From an uncultured Bacteroidia bacterium (GTDB taxonomy: Bacteria; Bacteroidota; Bacteroidia; Bacteroidales; ML635J-15): a stretch of 64,000 bases of DNA. The stretch spans positions 115,590 to 179,589 of the forward strand of contig CADAXK010000006.1 of NCBI GenBank assembly GCA_902791865.1, given 5' to 3'. This document shows, piece by piece, positions 18,195 through 28,235 of this stretch. The position numbers and the translations under genes are program-made. The notes under the pieces are model-generated. The model saw only the letters and a program-made list of their open reading frames with translations, was not told where the DNA came from and ran no database searches. The first letter of the stretch is position 1, and the number at the start of each line of letters is the position of its first letter.

Positions 18195-19155
18195 ATCGCG
18201 CCACTCATACAAACGCCGCATTTTGGTTACAGGCGGTGCAGGATTCATAGCTAGTTCGCTGGCACAAAAGTTAGCCGACGACGAGTCGAACCTTGTTGTA
18301 ATAATGGACAACCTCTCGACTGGCGACCTGCGCAAATTGCCTCCGATGAAAGAAAACATTCGTTTTATTAAGGGCGATGTCAACGAGTACAAGGATATTA
18401 TGGAGATAATGGTATCGTACCAATTCCACTATGTTTTCCACTATGCAGCGATGGTTGGCGTACTTCGTACTCAGGCCCATCCCGTTGGTGTACTTGAAGA
18501 CTTGCGCGGAATCGAAAACATCTGCCGCCTTAGCAAGAACACCGGCGTAAAAAGGGTATTCTTCGCTTCTTCATCCGAAGTTTACGGCGAACCCGTAGAG
18601 TTCCCGCAAAACGCACACACAACACCGCTCAACTCGCGCGTACCGTATGCTGTGGTAAAGAACATTGGCGAAGCTTTCCTTCGTTCGTACAACAAGGAAT
18701 TTGGTCTGAACTACACTATTTTCCGTTTCTTCAACACATACGGGCCAAAGCAAAGCAAAGACTTCGTAATCAGCAAGTTCCTCAACATGGCACTTCGTGG
18801 CGACGACATCTCCATTTATGGTGACGGGTCGCAAAGCCGTACTTTCTGCTACATCGACGACAATATTGACGCTACCGTAAAGATTGCATACGCAGACGAG
18901 TACATCAACGATGTGGTGAACATTGGTAATTCACGCGAAACATCAATATTAGAGCTTGCAAAGATTATTATTGACATTACAGGTTCGAAATCAAAGCTCG
19001 TATATCTGCCTCCTCTGAAGGAAGGCGACATGATGCGCCGTTGCCCCGACAATACCGATATGCTAAAGGTTCTTAGCCGTCCACTCGTAAAACTCGAGGA
19101 CGGCATCAGAAATATCCTTGAAAAAGGATTCTTTGAGTGGGAACAGAATAGATAG
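18181..19155 (+). CDS. NAD-dependent epimerase/dehydratase (extended SDR)
   Basis: A 324-residue extended SDR. The nucleotide-binding motif is TGGAGFIAS, where the third glycine of GxxGxxG is replaced by alanine. The catalytic Tyr and Lys are in YAVVKNIGEAF, preceded by SSSEVYGEP. The segments FFNTYGPKQ and GDGSQSRTFCYIDD are typical of enzymes acting on UDP- or dTDP-sugars, such as UDP-glucuronate decarboxylases and dTDP-glucose dehydratases. The exact substrate is not decidable. It overlaps the MMPL gene and converges with a minus-strand gene whose stop is one base away, with no terminator between. Confidence 0.85.
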   Translation: MKTSKSRHSYKRRILVTGGAGFIASSLAQKLADDESNLVVIMDNLSTGDLRKLPPMKENIRFIKGDVNEYKDIMEIMVSYQFHYVFHYAAMVGVLRTQAHPVGVLEDLRGIENICRLSKNTGVKRVFFASSSEVYGEPVEFPQNAHTTPLNSRVPYAVVKNIGEAFLRSYNKEFGLNYTIFRFFNTYGPKQSKDFVISKFLNMALRGDDISIYGDGSQSRTFCYIDDNIDATVKIAYADEYINDVVNIGNSRETSILELAKIIIDITGSKSKLVYLPPLKEGDMMRRCPDNTDMLKVLSRPLVKLEDGIRNILEKGFFEWEQNR

Positions 19156-19156
19156 A

Positions 19157-21280
19157 CTACCTATAATCGGATAGCCTGTCGCAATGATGCTTTTCGTTGC
19201 CGACAAATTTTGTGCTGGCATACTTGCCAACAAGACTGCGGTAATACCTTCCAACATACGAACCATCCAGTTCGATTCCAGCTCGCATATACTGACAACG
19301 AGCCAAAAGTTCGCTGTTTTGTGTCAAGGTTTCTGCCTCATCAAGATGTGAATATACCTTTTGGTAACGATCCTGCAAGATGTACGACTTCGACGTGCGA
19401 TAATCCCAGCCGTTGTCGTAGTGCTGCAAATCTTCCAATTTGGTCACAGTACCATAAAGGCCTTCATAATTTACATAACTTCCCTTGGCATACTGAGTCA
19501 ATGCCCAGCACCAATCGGATGACTGCGCAAGTCCCACCGCGTATGCGTATTTCATTATTGCGCGCTCCTCATTGTCAGTGATTTTGCCCTGGTTTTGTTC
19601 CAAATCGCGCATTATCCTGCAGAACTGAAGTTTTGTAGGCACCGATGAATATAACTTTACGGGATTGTACTGCTTGTAAATGCTACCCTTTTCGTTGTTT
19701 GCTGTAATCCAATCTTCCATAAACGGATTGCGCTTCAGATATTCGGTTATGTTTTGCTTTTTCCAAAACGTTGGAGCTACCTTTTCCAAATATACAATTG
19801 CCGAGTCGTACTCGTGAACTCGCATATACTTGGTAGCTATCAATTCGTTAATCATCGACTCGCCTACATACCCCCTACTTACAAGCGACTTTTCCAACTG
19901 TGTTTTGCCACCCGACTTTACAAATGCAAGGAAATTTTTGACATTGTCAACCGATGTAGTATCAAGATAGCGGAAATACCATGTGTAATATTCCATATTA
20001 CCAGCTTTGTTAGGATCCTTACGCAATGACTCACGAGTTTCCTTATCGTAGCAATGTACCTCGTCGAAAGCATTTAGTAAAGCGGCTGCCATATTGGATT
20101 CTCCAGCATCAACATAATGCGGGAAAGCATTCCTTAAAATAACTCGACCAAGCATATCAAGGCTATGCTCGTTGCCTCGACCATTGTTTGCCCATAAATG
20201 GTCAAGCTCATACACCTTTTTCAGAAGCCAAGGCAAATCTCTGTTCAACTTGTCGGCATAATCGGCAGCATCGGTCATAGTGGAATTGTACAGAAGGCGG
20301 AGCATTCGTGCATTTTCCTTAGCCATCTCAAGGCCTTGCATATCGGGAGCCTTCTCTATTTGTTCGATAGCCTTGGCAACATCACCATTAAGGAATGACA
20401 CATGAGCAAGTGCCGACTGCCAAAGCGCAGGATTGTCGGTTTTCTTTTCGCCAAGAACCTTTTCGCAGAAAGCAACAAAATCCTTGCAATCAACAGTTGC
20501 CTTCTTGTCCTGGTAATTGTTCAAGTAGTTTTGTACAAAGAACATAAAAGCCTTCGAACTTGGATTGTATGCATACAGCTTGCGCATAAAGTCAACATCC
20601 TTCTTGAAGTAATGCATACTTTCCCAATCCTCGTAATCGGTGTATATTTCGGCAGCCTTTGTTGCTTCGTCAGTATAGAACAACGCACCTGCATAATACA
20701 GATGGCATTTTTTCTTCAATTCCTTGTCATTCCATTCTGCACTGCAATTTTCCCAAACCTTCTTGCAAACATCATACTGCTTCAGATAGAACAAAATACG
20801 CATATACAAAAATGTATATCTTTCCTTCAATTGCGACGATGATTTGTCGCACATCTTTTCGAGGTCGGCAACCCAGCGAGTCATCTCTTCCTTTTCAGCA
20901 GGCTTTGGATAGTACCACGAATCGCCCATTCTTTCCGAAAAAGTCTTGTTTATAGTCCAGTAGCGCAAAGCTTCCTTATCCCTCTCCTTGTGCAGATAAA
21001 CGAAGAATCCGTTTTGTCCGTTGTCAATATCATCAACACTACACTCGTACAAAGCCTTCTCTATTTCCGATTTTTCGACCTTGCCACCTGTATAATCGTA
21101 CCAAAAAGCAATGTTGCTTTTCCATAATTCATCGGGTTCCCACCAATTTCGTACGCCACTATCGTAGGTCTTGAACATATAAGTCCACTCGCCACCAATT
21201 ACCTCAACGTACCCGCAGGCAAAAGTCATAATTGCCGATGCAAGGCACAGCACGCTAACGATAAATCTTTTCCACATCAT
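19157..21280 (-). CDS. Large lipoprotein with helical (TPR-like) repeats
   Basis: About 707 residues if started at the ATG at 21280 (MMWKRF); 21277 is an equal alternative. The N-terminus is a lipoprotein signal ending TFAC. An extended run of helical pairs follows, such as the LYMRILFYLKQYDVCKKVW and LYYAGALFYTDEATKAAEIY segments, which suggests a TPR-like solenoid. I recognise no enzymatic motif. Its start overlaps the end of the upstream DUF3142-like gene by about 25 bases, so the two are translationally coupled and probably function together at the outer membrane. Confidence 0.7.
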   Translation of the reverse strand: MMWKRFIVSVLCLASAIMTFACGYVEVIGGEWTYMFKTYDSGVRNWWEPDELWKSNIAFWYDYTGGKVEKSEIEKALYECSVDDIDNGQNGFFVYLHKERDKEALRYWTINKTFSERMGDSWYYPKPAEKEEMTRWVADLEKMCDKSSSQLKERYTFLYMRILFYLKQYDVCKKVWENCSAEWNDKELKKKCHLYYAGALFYTDEATKAAEIYTDYEDWESMHYFKKDVDFMRKLYAYNPSSKAFMFFVQNYLNNYQDKKATVDCKDFVAFCEKVLGEKKTDNPALWQSALAHVSFLNGDVAKAIEQIEKAPDMQGLEMAKENARMLRLLYNSTMTDAADYADKLNRDLPWLLKKVYELDHLWANNGRGNEHSLDMLGRVILRNAFPHYVDAGESNMAAALLNAFDEVHCYDKETRESLRKDPNKAGNMEYYTWYFRYLDTTSVDNVKNFLAFVKSGGKTQLEKSLVSRGYVGESMINELIATKYMRVHEYDSAIVYLEKVAPTFWKKQNITEYLKRNPFMEDWITANNEKGSIYKQYNPVKLYSSVPTKLQFCRIMRDLEQNQGKITDNEERAIMKYAYAVGLAQSSDWCWALTQYAKGSYVNYEGLYGTVTKLEDLQHYDNGWDYRTSKSYILQDRYQKVYSHLDEAETLTQNSELLARCQYMRAGIELDGSYVGRYYRSLVGKYASTKFVGNEKHHCDRLSDYR

Positions 21281-22274
21281 CGTCCGAAAGTTTTGAAAGG
21301 TTAACAGAATCAAGATGATACATCACAAATTGAACTGGAGCAGAAGAAAGATTCTTCAGAATCATGTTCTTGGCATCAAGAATTTCGTCCATCGAAACTT
21401 CTTCGTGACGAACGTACTTGGGAGTCCAGTAATCATCTTCATCAATATTTATTTCGTACTTGTTTGCCGATAGTTTCTTGAATCTTTCCGTATCCGAAAA
21501 ATCGTATTTGTCATACTCAATGCCCCTCATATATTTTTCGCCTTCATTATCATAACTATCGCTGAACGTAACGTCCCACGAGAAGCACGGAAATGCTACC
21601 GACAACGGCAGTTTGCATTTTCCCACCTTACCAAGATAAGGCTCTACATCCCTTGTGTCGAGTATGGAATTGTTGGTATCCCAATTGCGTATGTCGCCTG
21701 TGTTGTAGCACATCAGAACTCCATAGTCAGCGGCGGGAGTTTCGTATCCGAGCTGGAACAGGCGTACCGTTGTCGAAAGGGCAATACCCTTGGGGTCGAG
21801 TTTTGCTTTCAAATCCTTCATGAATGAAAAATATTGCTCGGCATGGCTTTCTGTCCAGTCGCAGTCGATTTGCATTTCGCCGAATTTTATGCCGTTAACA
21901 TCGGCCATGTCGATTACGCGGGTCAATAACTTGTCGATGAACTGCGGATAATCGGCAATAGCTTCGGATGTAATAAATACCGTCGGAACTATTTCCAAAT
22001 TACTGGGAATACTGTCGATAAAAATGGTTGTCGCCAATGGCACAGCCTGCTCACCTTCCCACGACTTGTCCACATCGAAAAATTTCAAATACATTTTCTT
22101 TATATCATGCTTTTTCAGGAAATCGCGCTCATAGTCGTTCATTCTGAATACCGTCCGCCAATAATAGATGGCATTTCCGCTTTCTTCGATCTTTTTCCCA
22201 TTATTATTGCAACTTTGCATCACAGCCAAACACAGCATACAAAGCGCAAGAGATATAACAAATGTTCTTTTCAT
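21255..22274 (-). CDS. DUF3142-like lipoprotein (TIM-barrel-like)
   Basis: A 339-residue predicted lipoprotein with lipobox MQSC near residues 19-22. The body begins AIYYWRTVFRMNDYE, then KKMYLKFFDVD, EMQIDCDWTESHAEQYF, ALSTTVRLFQLGYE and DYGVLMCYNTGD. This order resembles the DUF3142 group, which is thought to adopt a glycoside-hydrolase-like barrel. No activity is known to me. The next gene on the same strand overlaps its end. The upstream spacer carries a promoter-like box and the terminator of the giant adhesin locus. Confidence 0.7.
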   Translation of the reverse strand: MKRTFVISLALCMLCLAVMQSCNNNGKKIEESGNAIYYWRTVFRMNDYERDFLKKHDIKKMYLKFFDVDKSWEGEQAVPLATTIFIDSIPSNLEIVPTVFITSEAIADYPQFIDKLLTRVIDMADVNGIKFGEMQIDCDWTESHAEQYFSFMKDLKAKLDPKGIALSTTVRLFQLGYETPAADYGVLMCYNTGDIRNWDTNNSILDTRDVEPYLGKVGKCKLPLSVAFPCFSWDVTFSDSYDNEGEKYMRGIEYDKYDFSDTERFKKLSANKYEINIDEDDYWTPKYVRHEEVSMDEILDAKNMILKNLSSAPVQFVMYHLDSVNLSKLSDDDVEKIYR

Positions 22275-22296
22275 TTTTAGTATCGTTTCTATGATG

Positions 22297-22327
22297 CAAA
22301 TATATAAAAGGCAAAAGTTTTAACAAG
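22297..22327 (-). promoter_or_regulatory. Promoter of the DUF3142-like/TPR-like lipoprotein pair
   Basis: On the minus strand TATATTTG (22304-22297) follows CTTG (22327-22324) at 19 bases. This matches the Bacteroidetes -33/-7 pattern, 22 bases before the ATG. Confidence 0.45.
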
Positions 22328-22343
22328 CTTATAATATCACAAA

Positions 22344-22373
22344 AAAACGGGACTAAGTAGATAGTCCCGTTTT
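22344..22373 (-). terminator. Terminator of the giant adhesin locus
   Basis: AAAACGGGACTA (22344-22355) pairs perfectly with TAGTCCCGTTTT (22362-22373). The stem is flanked by A and T runs and lies about 30 bases after the stop codon of the minus-strand locus. Confidence 0.85.
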
Positions 22374-22399
22374 ACTAAGTAATAATCGTATTTGTTATC

Positions 22400-25300
22400 C
22401 TAATATAGAACGGTCACAGTTCCCTTGTAAGCCTCTGTCTTTTGGTACAAATCAACGATATACAGATAAGTTCCTGCTGGCACATAATGTCCGCGATAAC
22501 TACCGTCCCACGGCTCATCATTGCCAGTACCCTTATACAGCATCTGTCCCCAGCGGTTGAATACATATATGGTTGCATCCGGGAACATTTCTATGTTCTC
22601 GATTATCCACTGGTCGTTTACACCATCACCATTCGGGGTGAATACATTCGGAATCTTGATGCAGTCGCCTGCCATATCGGTAAGCATTACAGAAGCCACC
22701 TGATATGAACACTTGTTTGCATCCACTACGCTGACATTGTATTGTCCCTGACGCAAGCCAGTCAGAATCGGAACATCGGTATAGTACGAATCCCATCCGT
22801 ACATGTACGGAGCCGTACCGCCTCTTGCCGATATTTCTATCGAACCGTTGTTGTTTCCGCTACACGATGGCATCGTAACATTGTAAGAAGATACGAATTC
22901 GTCAGGTTCTACAAGCTGTATTGTATTGTTAGCCATACAACCGTTGGCATCCGAAATTTCCATTTCATAAATACCAGCAGGCAAATTAGCCATATAGTTT
23001 CCTGAGAAACTATTTCCATTCATTAATACAGTGTACGAATATGGAGGATTACCACCTTCGCCACTCAATGCTATCGAACCATCAGTCTTTCCGTAGCAGG
23101 ATATAGGCTTTACATTTGAAACAAGCATCAACTGGTCAGGCTGAGGCAGATCAATTGATTCTACCCTAGCACACATATTCGCATCAATAACCGTCACAGA
23201 ATAGCTACCTGCAGCAATATTCTGCAATGTCTCGGTATGTTCTCCGTTGCTCCAGTCGTATGTATACGGCGGTTCTCCACGAAGAGCAACTACTGTTGCC
23301 GTAGCATTGTTGTATCCGTAACATGTAACTCCGGTACCCGAAATACTTACCTCAAGTGTATTCTGCTGTTCGATGCTAGATGTTGCATTTGCAGTACAAC
23401 CCCAGTTATCTGTAATCGTTACATTATATGAACCAGCAGAAAGGTTCGATGCTACTGCATCTGTAGAACCTGTATTCCAAATGTACGAGAATGGAGATAT
23501 ACCTGATTCAGCAACTGCCTGCAACCTACCCGCCGACATATTGGATCCACAACCAGGAAGTGCCACTACTTCAATTCTAGCAGAAATTGAACCATGAACA
23601 CCGATGGTTGCCGAAGTTGTTGCAGAACATCCATTGTAATCGGTAACTGTAAGATAATATGTGCTCGGAGCAACATTAGACAGACGTGCACTTGAATATG
23701 TCAGGCCTGCCGAACTTACCCATGAATATGTTGGCATTCCCATTCCGCCAGAAACATTAGCAGTAACATTTCCGCCAAGGCCACCACATGTTGCATCATT
23801 TGCTGTTGCCGAAACTTCAAGCAAATTCGGCTGTGTTATAACTGCCGTTGCCGAGGTTGTACAACCATGAGCATCGGTAACCACTACAACGTATGTTCCA
23901 GCCGGCACATTAATAGCGGTCTGAACATTCTGTACAGGACTTGTATTCCATGTATAATTGTATTCAGGTGTACCACCAGAAACAACTGCCATAGCTGAAC
24001 CTGTTGCCATTCCGTAGCAAGATACATTTGTAATATTAGCATTGCCTACTGTAGCTGTCAACGGGGTACTCTGACCATTGATTGCAACTGTTGCTGTTGC
24101 AATACATCCATGAGCATCGGTAACCGTAACAACATAACGGCCAGCAGCAAGATTTGCAATATCCATGGTCGTACTATGGTTAATGTCGTTCCATTCGTAT
24201 GTATATTCAGGAGTACCTCCAGTTACTGATACTGAAGCTGAACCTGTCGTCTCTCCATAACAATCTACATGATGAACTGAAGAAACTGGTATGCTTGCCG
24301 ATAACTGCAACGGCTCAGGAATATTAATGTTGACATTTGAAGTACATCCATTTGCATCCGATATTACATAATTGTGCGGTCCGGCATATTCAACAATCTG
24401 TCCTACTCCATTATACGGAGCCGTTCCGCCAACAGCCTCAATGTTAACTGTTGATGGTTGGCCGGCACAAGTTATATCGGTAAAGCTAACTCTATGTGTT
24501 AATGTTTCCGGTACAACTGCCATACAATCTATATATGTGCTGTTTCCACATGCATCTGCAACTGTAACCCTGACTGTTGTATTTTCTGTTATCAAGGTTG
24601 CATTTCCTGCAACTGGTGACTGTGTAACGACAAGGTCAGATGCAGAAGTACAGTTGTCGGATGACATTAATCTAACAATTGCAGTAAAGTCTGGAAGCGG
24701 GTAGCTACAATTATAACCCTGTCCAACTTGCAACGATGGAGCAGCTCCAGTGATTACAGGTGAAATGTTATCATGTACTGTTATAGTCTGAGTACATTCA
24801 CGTTGGTTACCTGCCATATCCTCAATACGATATGTTCTTGTAATTGTTTCTGGACATGTACGGTTATCTGAAACCTGCGAAACCAGAACGAAACTTGATT
24901 CGTCTATGCCGTTTGGATCGGCAGCAGAACCACCTGCAGCGGCAAATTCTTCGTATGTCTGATATGCAGGAGGAACATCACCTATACATGAAATTCCAGT
25001 AATTCCAGCAGGGCAATTTATCTCTGGAGGCTCGTTATCGTATACATATACATTGAAGGTACAAGTATCTGTAAGTCCGTATATATCGGTAGCAACCCAC
25101 GTTACTGTAGTTGTACCGACATTGAAACGCTGACCGTTCAATGTAGATGACAAGCCATTTACTATGGTAGTTGCACCACTTACTGTATATGTAATAGATG
25201 CTATTCCAGAATTATCATTTGCGGTAACATTCCAAGTATCATCATTGTGCTGATAATATGTAAGACCAGAATCAGCTGGTACATTTATCGTACCCGTACT

Positions 25301-26404
25301 ATTTGTAATGCTAGCACAACTGATGCCATTTGGTGCTACAGGATTGAATGGATCGACAGGATCATTCGGGTCACAACCTATGCATGGTGGATCATCATCG
25401 CGGACATATACTGTAAACGTACATGTGTCACGATTTCCACTATTATCTACAACTATCCACAAGACAGTAGTAGTTCCTATCTCAAAATCTCGTCCGTCAA
25501 GTGTGGTTATGTGACTTGCGATAAGATTATCGTGCATATCATAAAGGTTGCAATAAATGCTATCGCGTGGTATTCCGACATTGTCGCTTGCAGTAATATT
25601 CCAGTTAACACCTTCATGATGATAGAAGTTGTTAGGTTCTGTTGTTCCAACTTCAACAGTATTTGGAATCGAGCTTCCGCCTTCTGCAACAATTCTTGCG
25701 CAACTTATACCATTATGTCCGTTTGGATTATCAGGATCAACTGGTGTGTATGGATCGATGGATGTTGAATCGCAACCAATGCAAGGAGGCTCGTTGTCAA
25801 TAACCGTAATCTCCAACGGACATGTGGATTCAAGTCCACTGACATCAACAACATGCCATACAACACTTGTCGTACCAATATTGAAGCGTTGTCCGTTAAG
25901 AGTTGTGTCGGGCTGATTGATTTCAGTCGTAACACCAGTAATAGTATATGTTATTGAAGCAATACCTACATTGTCGTTAGCAGTAACATCCCATTCATAA
26001 CCTTCATGGAGATAGTAGCTGAGATTCTGACTTGTGTTTACAGTGAAGCTGCCTCCATTATTTGCAACCGTACCACCCATTGACTCAACTATGCTTGTAC
26101 AGCTGATGCCTGTGCTCGGGTTGAACGGGTCAGGATTATCCGGATCAGGATCACAACCAATGCAAGGATATTCGGTATCGCTCACATGTACGTAGAAGTC
26201 GCAAGACTCGGAGTTGCCGTACTCGTCAGCTACCGTCCAGACCACATGCGTCGTGCCTATCGGGAAATGGTAGCCGTCAAGCGTCGGTACGTCGTCGCTC
26301 GACTCGCGGCCCGAGTGGCTCTCAACCTCTTGATCTGATGCGTCAAGGATGGTCAGTGTAACCTGTATGTCGCGGTGAGCAGTCGAGTTGTCGTGGTAGG
26401 TCAC
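22400..26404 (-). CDS. Giant adhesin, segment 3: HYR and SprB repeats with T9SS type B C-terminal domain
   Basis: The third frame of the locus, 1334 residues from its first in-frame ATG; true homology starts farther upstream at about 26477. It holds about five HYR-like modules of ~115 residues, each with a core like WNVTANDNVGIASITYT, an NIGTTxVVW strand and an ending DNEPPCIGCDP. Next come about eight SprB-type repeats (SCYGxxTGSAxVxVxGGTP, then AGxYxVTVTDAxGC). The last ~85 residues are the CHU_C/TIGR04131 sorting domain (IPNVFTPNGDGVNDQW, then FNRWGQMLYKG). On its own it has no signal peptide and could not be exported. Confidence 0.8.
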   Translation of the reverse strand: MTYHDNSTAHRDIQVTLTILDASDQEVESHSGRESSDDVPTLDGYHFPIGTTHVVWTVADEYGNSESCDFYVHVSDTEYPCIGCDPDPDNPDPFNPSTGISCTSIVESMGGTVANNGGSFTVNTSQNLSYYLHEGYEWDVTANDNVGIASITYTITGVTTEINQPDTTLNGQRFNIGTTSVVWHVVDVSGLESTCPLEITVIDNEPPCIGCDSTSIDPYTPVDPDNPNGHNGISCARIVAEGGSSIPNTVEVGTTEPNNFYHHEGVNWNITASDNVGIPRDSIYCNLYDMHDNLIASHITTLDGRDFEIGTTTVLWIVVDNSGNRDTCTFTVYVRDDDPPCIGCDPNDPVDPFNPVAPNGISCASITNSTGTINVPADSGLTYYQHNDDTWNVTANDNSGIASITYTVSGATTIVNGLSSTLNGQRFNVGTTTVTWVATDIYGLTDTCTFNVYVYDNEPPEINCPAGITGISCIGDVPPAYQTYEEFAAAGGSAADPNGIDESSFVLVSQVSDNRTCPETITRTYRIEDMAGNQRECTQTITVHDNISPVITGAAPSLQVGQGYNCSYPLPDFTAIVRLMSSDNCTSASDLVVTQSPVAGNATLITENTTVRVTVADACGNSTYIDCMAVVPETLTHRVSFTDITCAGQPSTVNIEAVGGTAPYNGVGQIVEYAGPHNYVISDANGCTSNVNINIPEPLQLSASIPVSSVHHVDCYGETTGSASVSVTGGTPEYTYEWNDINHSTTMDIANLAAGRYVVTVTDAHGCIATATVAINGQSTPLTATVGNANITNVSCYGMATGSAMAVVSGGTPEYNYTWNTSPVQNVQTAINVPAGTYVVVVTDAHGCTTSATAVITQPNLLEVSATANDATCGGLGGNVTANVSGGMGMPTYSWVSSAGLTYSSARLSNVAPSTYYLTVTDYNGCSATTSATIGVHGSISARIEVVALPGCGSNMSAGRLQAVAESGISPFSYIWNTGSTDAVASNLSAGSYNVTITDNWGCTANATSSIEQQNTLEVSISGTGVTCYGYNNATATVVALRGEPPYTYDWSNGEHTETLQNIAAGSYSVTVIDANMCARVESIDLPQPDQLMLVSNVKPISCYGKTDGSIALSGEGGNPPYSYTVLMNGNSFSGNYMANLPAGIYEMEISDANGCMANNTIQLVEPDEFVSSYNVTMPSCSGNNNGSIEISARGGTAPYMYGWDSYYTDVPILTGLRQGQYNVSVVDANKCSYQVASVMLTDMAGDCIKIPNVFTPNGDGVNDQWIIENIEMFPDATIYVFNRWGQMLYKGTGNDEPWDGSYRGHYVPAGTYLYIVDLYQKTEAYKGTVTVLY

Positions 26405-28235
26405 GTCCCAGTCGCCGTCTGCCGCGTCGTCGTTGTCGTGCTCGTAGTAGCTCTGGTGGCTGCTCGTCTCGCGCTCTGCTGCTAGTCTCGCGCTCTACAG
26501 TGCTGCCGCTCGTCGTGCCAGCTATGGTGATGCAGCTTACGCCGTTAGGATCTGGATTGTCTGGATTGTCAGGGTCGCAGCCGATGCACGGTGGAGTATT
26601 GTCTGAAACTGTCACAGTAAAGCTACATGGTTCATTTACATTAGCACAACCATCAGTTACCGTATAAGTAACAGTCGTTGTACCTATATTGTAATGACCG
26701 CTAGCATCGTCTGTATTGTTAAAATCATTCACAACCGAAACTACTTCACAATTGTCGGCAGTTGTAGGAACTGGAATTGTAAGTGTTGCGTATGGATGAT
26801 CAAAATCTGCATTTACATTGTAGTCGCTTGGACATACTATTGTCGGTCTTTCCGTATCACCTCCAGTATATGTCAAATCTTCTGTGAATCCATTTCCACA
26901 TTTATCTTCAATTGTATATTGATAAGTTATTGTCCACGAGCAATTGTCGCCAGAATCTTCAGTTGTTATATGCGAAACTAAAACTTCGCTACAATTGTCA
27001 GAATACAAAGCCCTAATAACATCATCTGATATAGGCCCTGGCTTTTGACTAGCGCATAGATTCAAATTATCTTCGCCTGCCGGGAAAGTAGAACTTGGAT
27101 CTATCAAATGCGGAACATCTTCATCCTTTATTACAATAGTATATGTTTCTTCGTATTCGCAATGCAGAGCATCGTTATCAGTCACATGCAACCTTATCCA
27201 ATTGGTTCTGTTACAATTATTGGTATTATTGTAGTCGTTTGGCACAACCACGCCAATGGTAAATGCCGTTTCATTCTGTGTTCCATTGTCTGTTCCATCC
27301 AATGAAAGGTTACTAGTCCATTCGTAAGTATAGCCTGGGGTTGTAGCTTCAATGTTAGCAACAATTTCCTGAGTACCTACATTAGGACAAACATTACCAA
27401 GGTCTGTAAAAGTTACTACAGGCAACGGCTTAACCGTAACAGTAATTTCTGTTGCTTGGACACATCCACTAGCATCTGTTACTGTCACTCCGTATGTTGT
27501 TGTTCCTGTCGGTGTTACAATTATTGTATTGGTATCATCAGGAGTATCCAAAGTCTCCCATACATTATCACCATCAGACCATACATAACTAAACAATGTA
27601 CTACTACCACCCGAAATTACAGTAATAGATGTTGATTCAGTCAAGCATATTACAGGAGGAGTAGCTTGTGTTTGTACCGTAGTAGGCACATCCACATGTA
27701 TTGTTGTGCTTGCCTGCAATCCACATCCATCAGTAATAGTAATCGTTACATCTTGGCTCATAAGTGCTTCTGTTCCTGCTGCTGGAGATTGAGTTATAGT
27801 ACCCAATAGGAAACTATCGTCAGAGCAATTATCGTGAACAGTATATGATGTCAAGTCAGAAATAAAGTCTGGAATCCTATAATCACAACCAGAACCTGTT
27901 GCATTAACCTCAGTGATGGTAGATGATATTGTAGGATATGTCTGGTCACTACCGCTTACGCTCATCGTTGCCGTTGTCTCGTTGTTGCAGACATCCTTGA
28001 TCGTATAGGTACGCGTTACTGTCCACGAGCAGTCGTCGCCCGTTACGGCGTCCGTGTGCGTTGCGCTGACTGTGCCGCCGCAGTTGTCGCTGTAGAGCGC
28101 GGCTGCGTCGTCGTCACCCAACAGGCCGCTGATATTCCTGTCATCATAGCAGTTGTTCTGGCCCGTGATGTTGTCCGGCCAGCTGCCTGCCGTCGTCAAC
28201 TCTGGTGCCGTCTGGTCGCTGCCGCTTACGCTCAT
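26343..28235 (-). CDS. Giant adhesin, segment 2: Ig/HYR-like repeats
   Basis: The middle frame of the locus, listed from its first ATG; homology starts near 28349. It begins with modules of ~84 residues (SGSDQTAPELTTAGSW, GQNNCYDDRNISGLL, then SWTVTRTYTIKDVCN). It continues through more diverged Ig/HYR-like modules and reaches the boundary GISC-type motif of an HYR module. The final ~50 residues after SGSTVERETSS are arginine-rich and out of character, the product of the frameshift caused by the 19-base duplication at 26459-26496. Without that duplication the reading continues directly into segment 3. Confidence 0.7.
   Translation of the reverse strand: MSVSGSDQTAPELTTAGSWPDNITGQNNCYDDRNISGLLGDDDAAALYSDNCGGTVSATHTDAVTGDDCSWTVTRTYTIKDVCNNETTATMSVSGSDQTYPTISSTITEVNATGSGCDYRIPDFISDLTSYTVHDNCSDDSFLLGTITQSPAAGTEALMSQDVTITITDGCGLQASTTIHVDVPTTVQTQATPPVICLTESTSITVISGGSSTLFSYVWSDGDNVWETLDTPDDTNTIIVTPTGTTTYGVTVTDASGCVQATEITVTVKPLPVVTFTDLGNVCPNVGTQEIVANIEATTPGYTYEWTSNLSLDGTDNGTQNETAFTIGVVVPNDYNNTNNCNRTNWIRLHVTDNDALHCEYEETYTIVIKDEDVPHLIDPSSTFPAGEDNLNLCASQKPGPISDDVIRALYSDNCSEVLVSHITTEDSGDNCSWTITYQYTIEDKCGNGFTEDLTYTGGDTERPTIVCPSDYNVNADFDHPYATLTIPVPTTADNCEVVSVVNDFNNTDDASGHYNIGTTTVTYTVTDGCANVNEPCSFTVTVSDNTPPCIGCDPDNPDNPDPNGVSCITIAGTTSGSTVERETSSRARDEQPPELLRARQRRRGRRRLGRDLPRQLDCSPRHTGYTDHP
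26459..26496. repeat. 19-base tandem duplication that breaks the adhesin frame
   Basis: Two adjacent 19-base units (26459-26477 and 26478-26496) differ at one base. On the minus strand the unit is AGAGCGCGAGAC, then G or T, then AGCAGC. Nineteen bases shift the frame by one. Deleting one unit restores a continuous protein reading ERETSSHQSYYEHDND, which matches the sister HYR modules. Confidence 0.85.

Noticed and set aside
22400..26404. An independent gene starting at the ATG at 26404
   Set aside because: Homology to HYR modules continues upstream of this ATG to the 19-base duplication, and no signal peptide is present, so it is a continuation of the giant locus.
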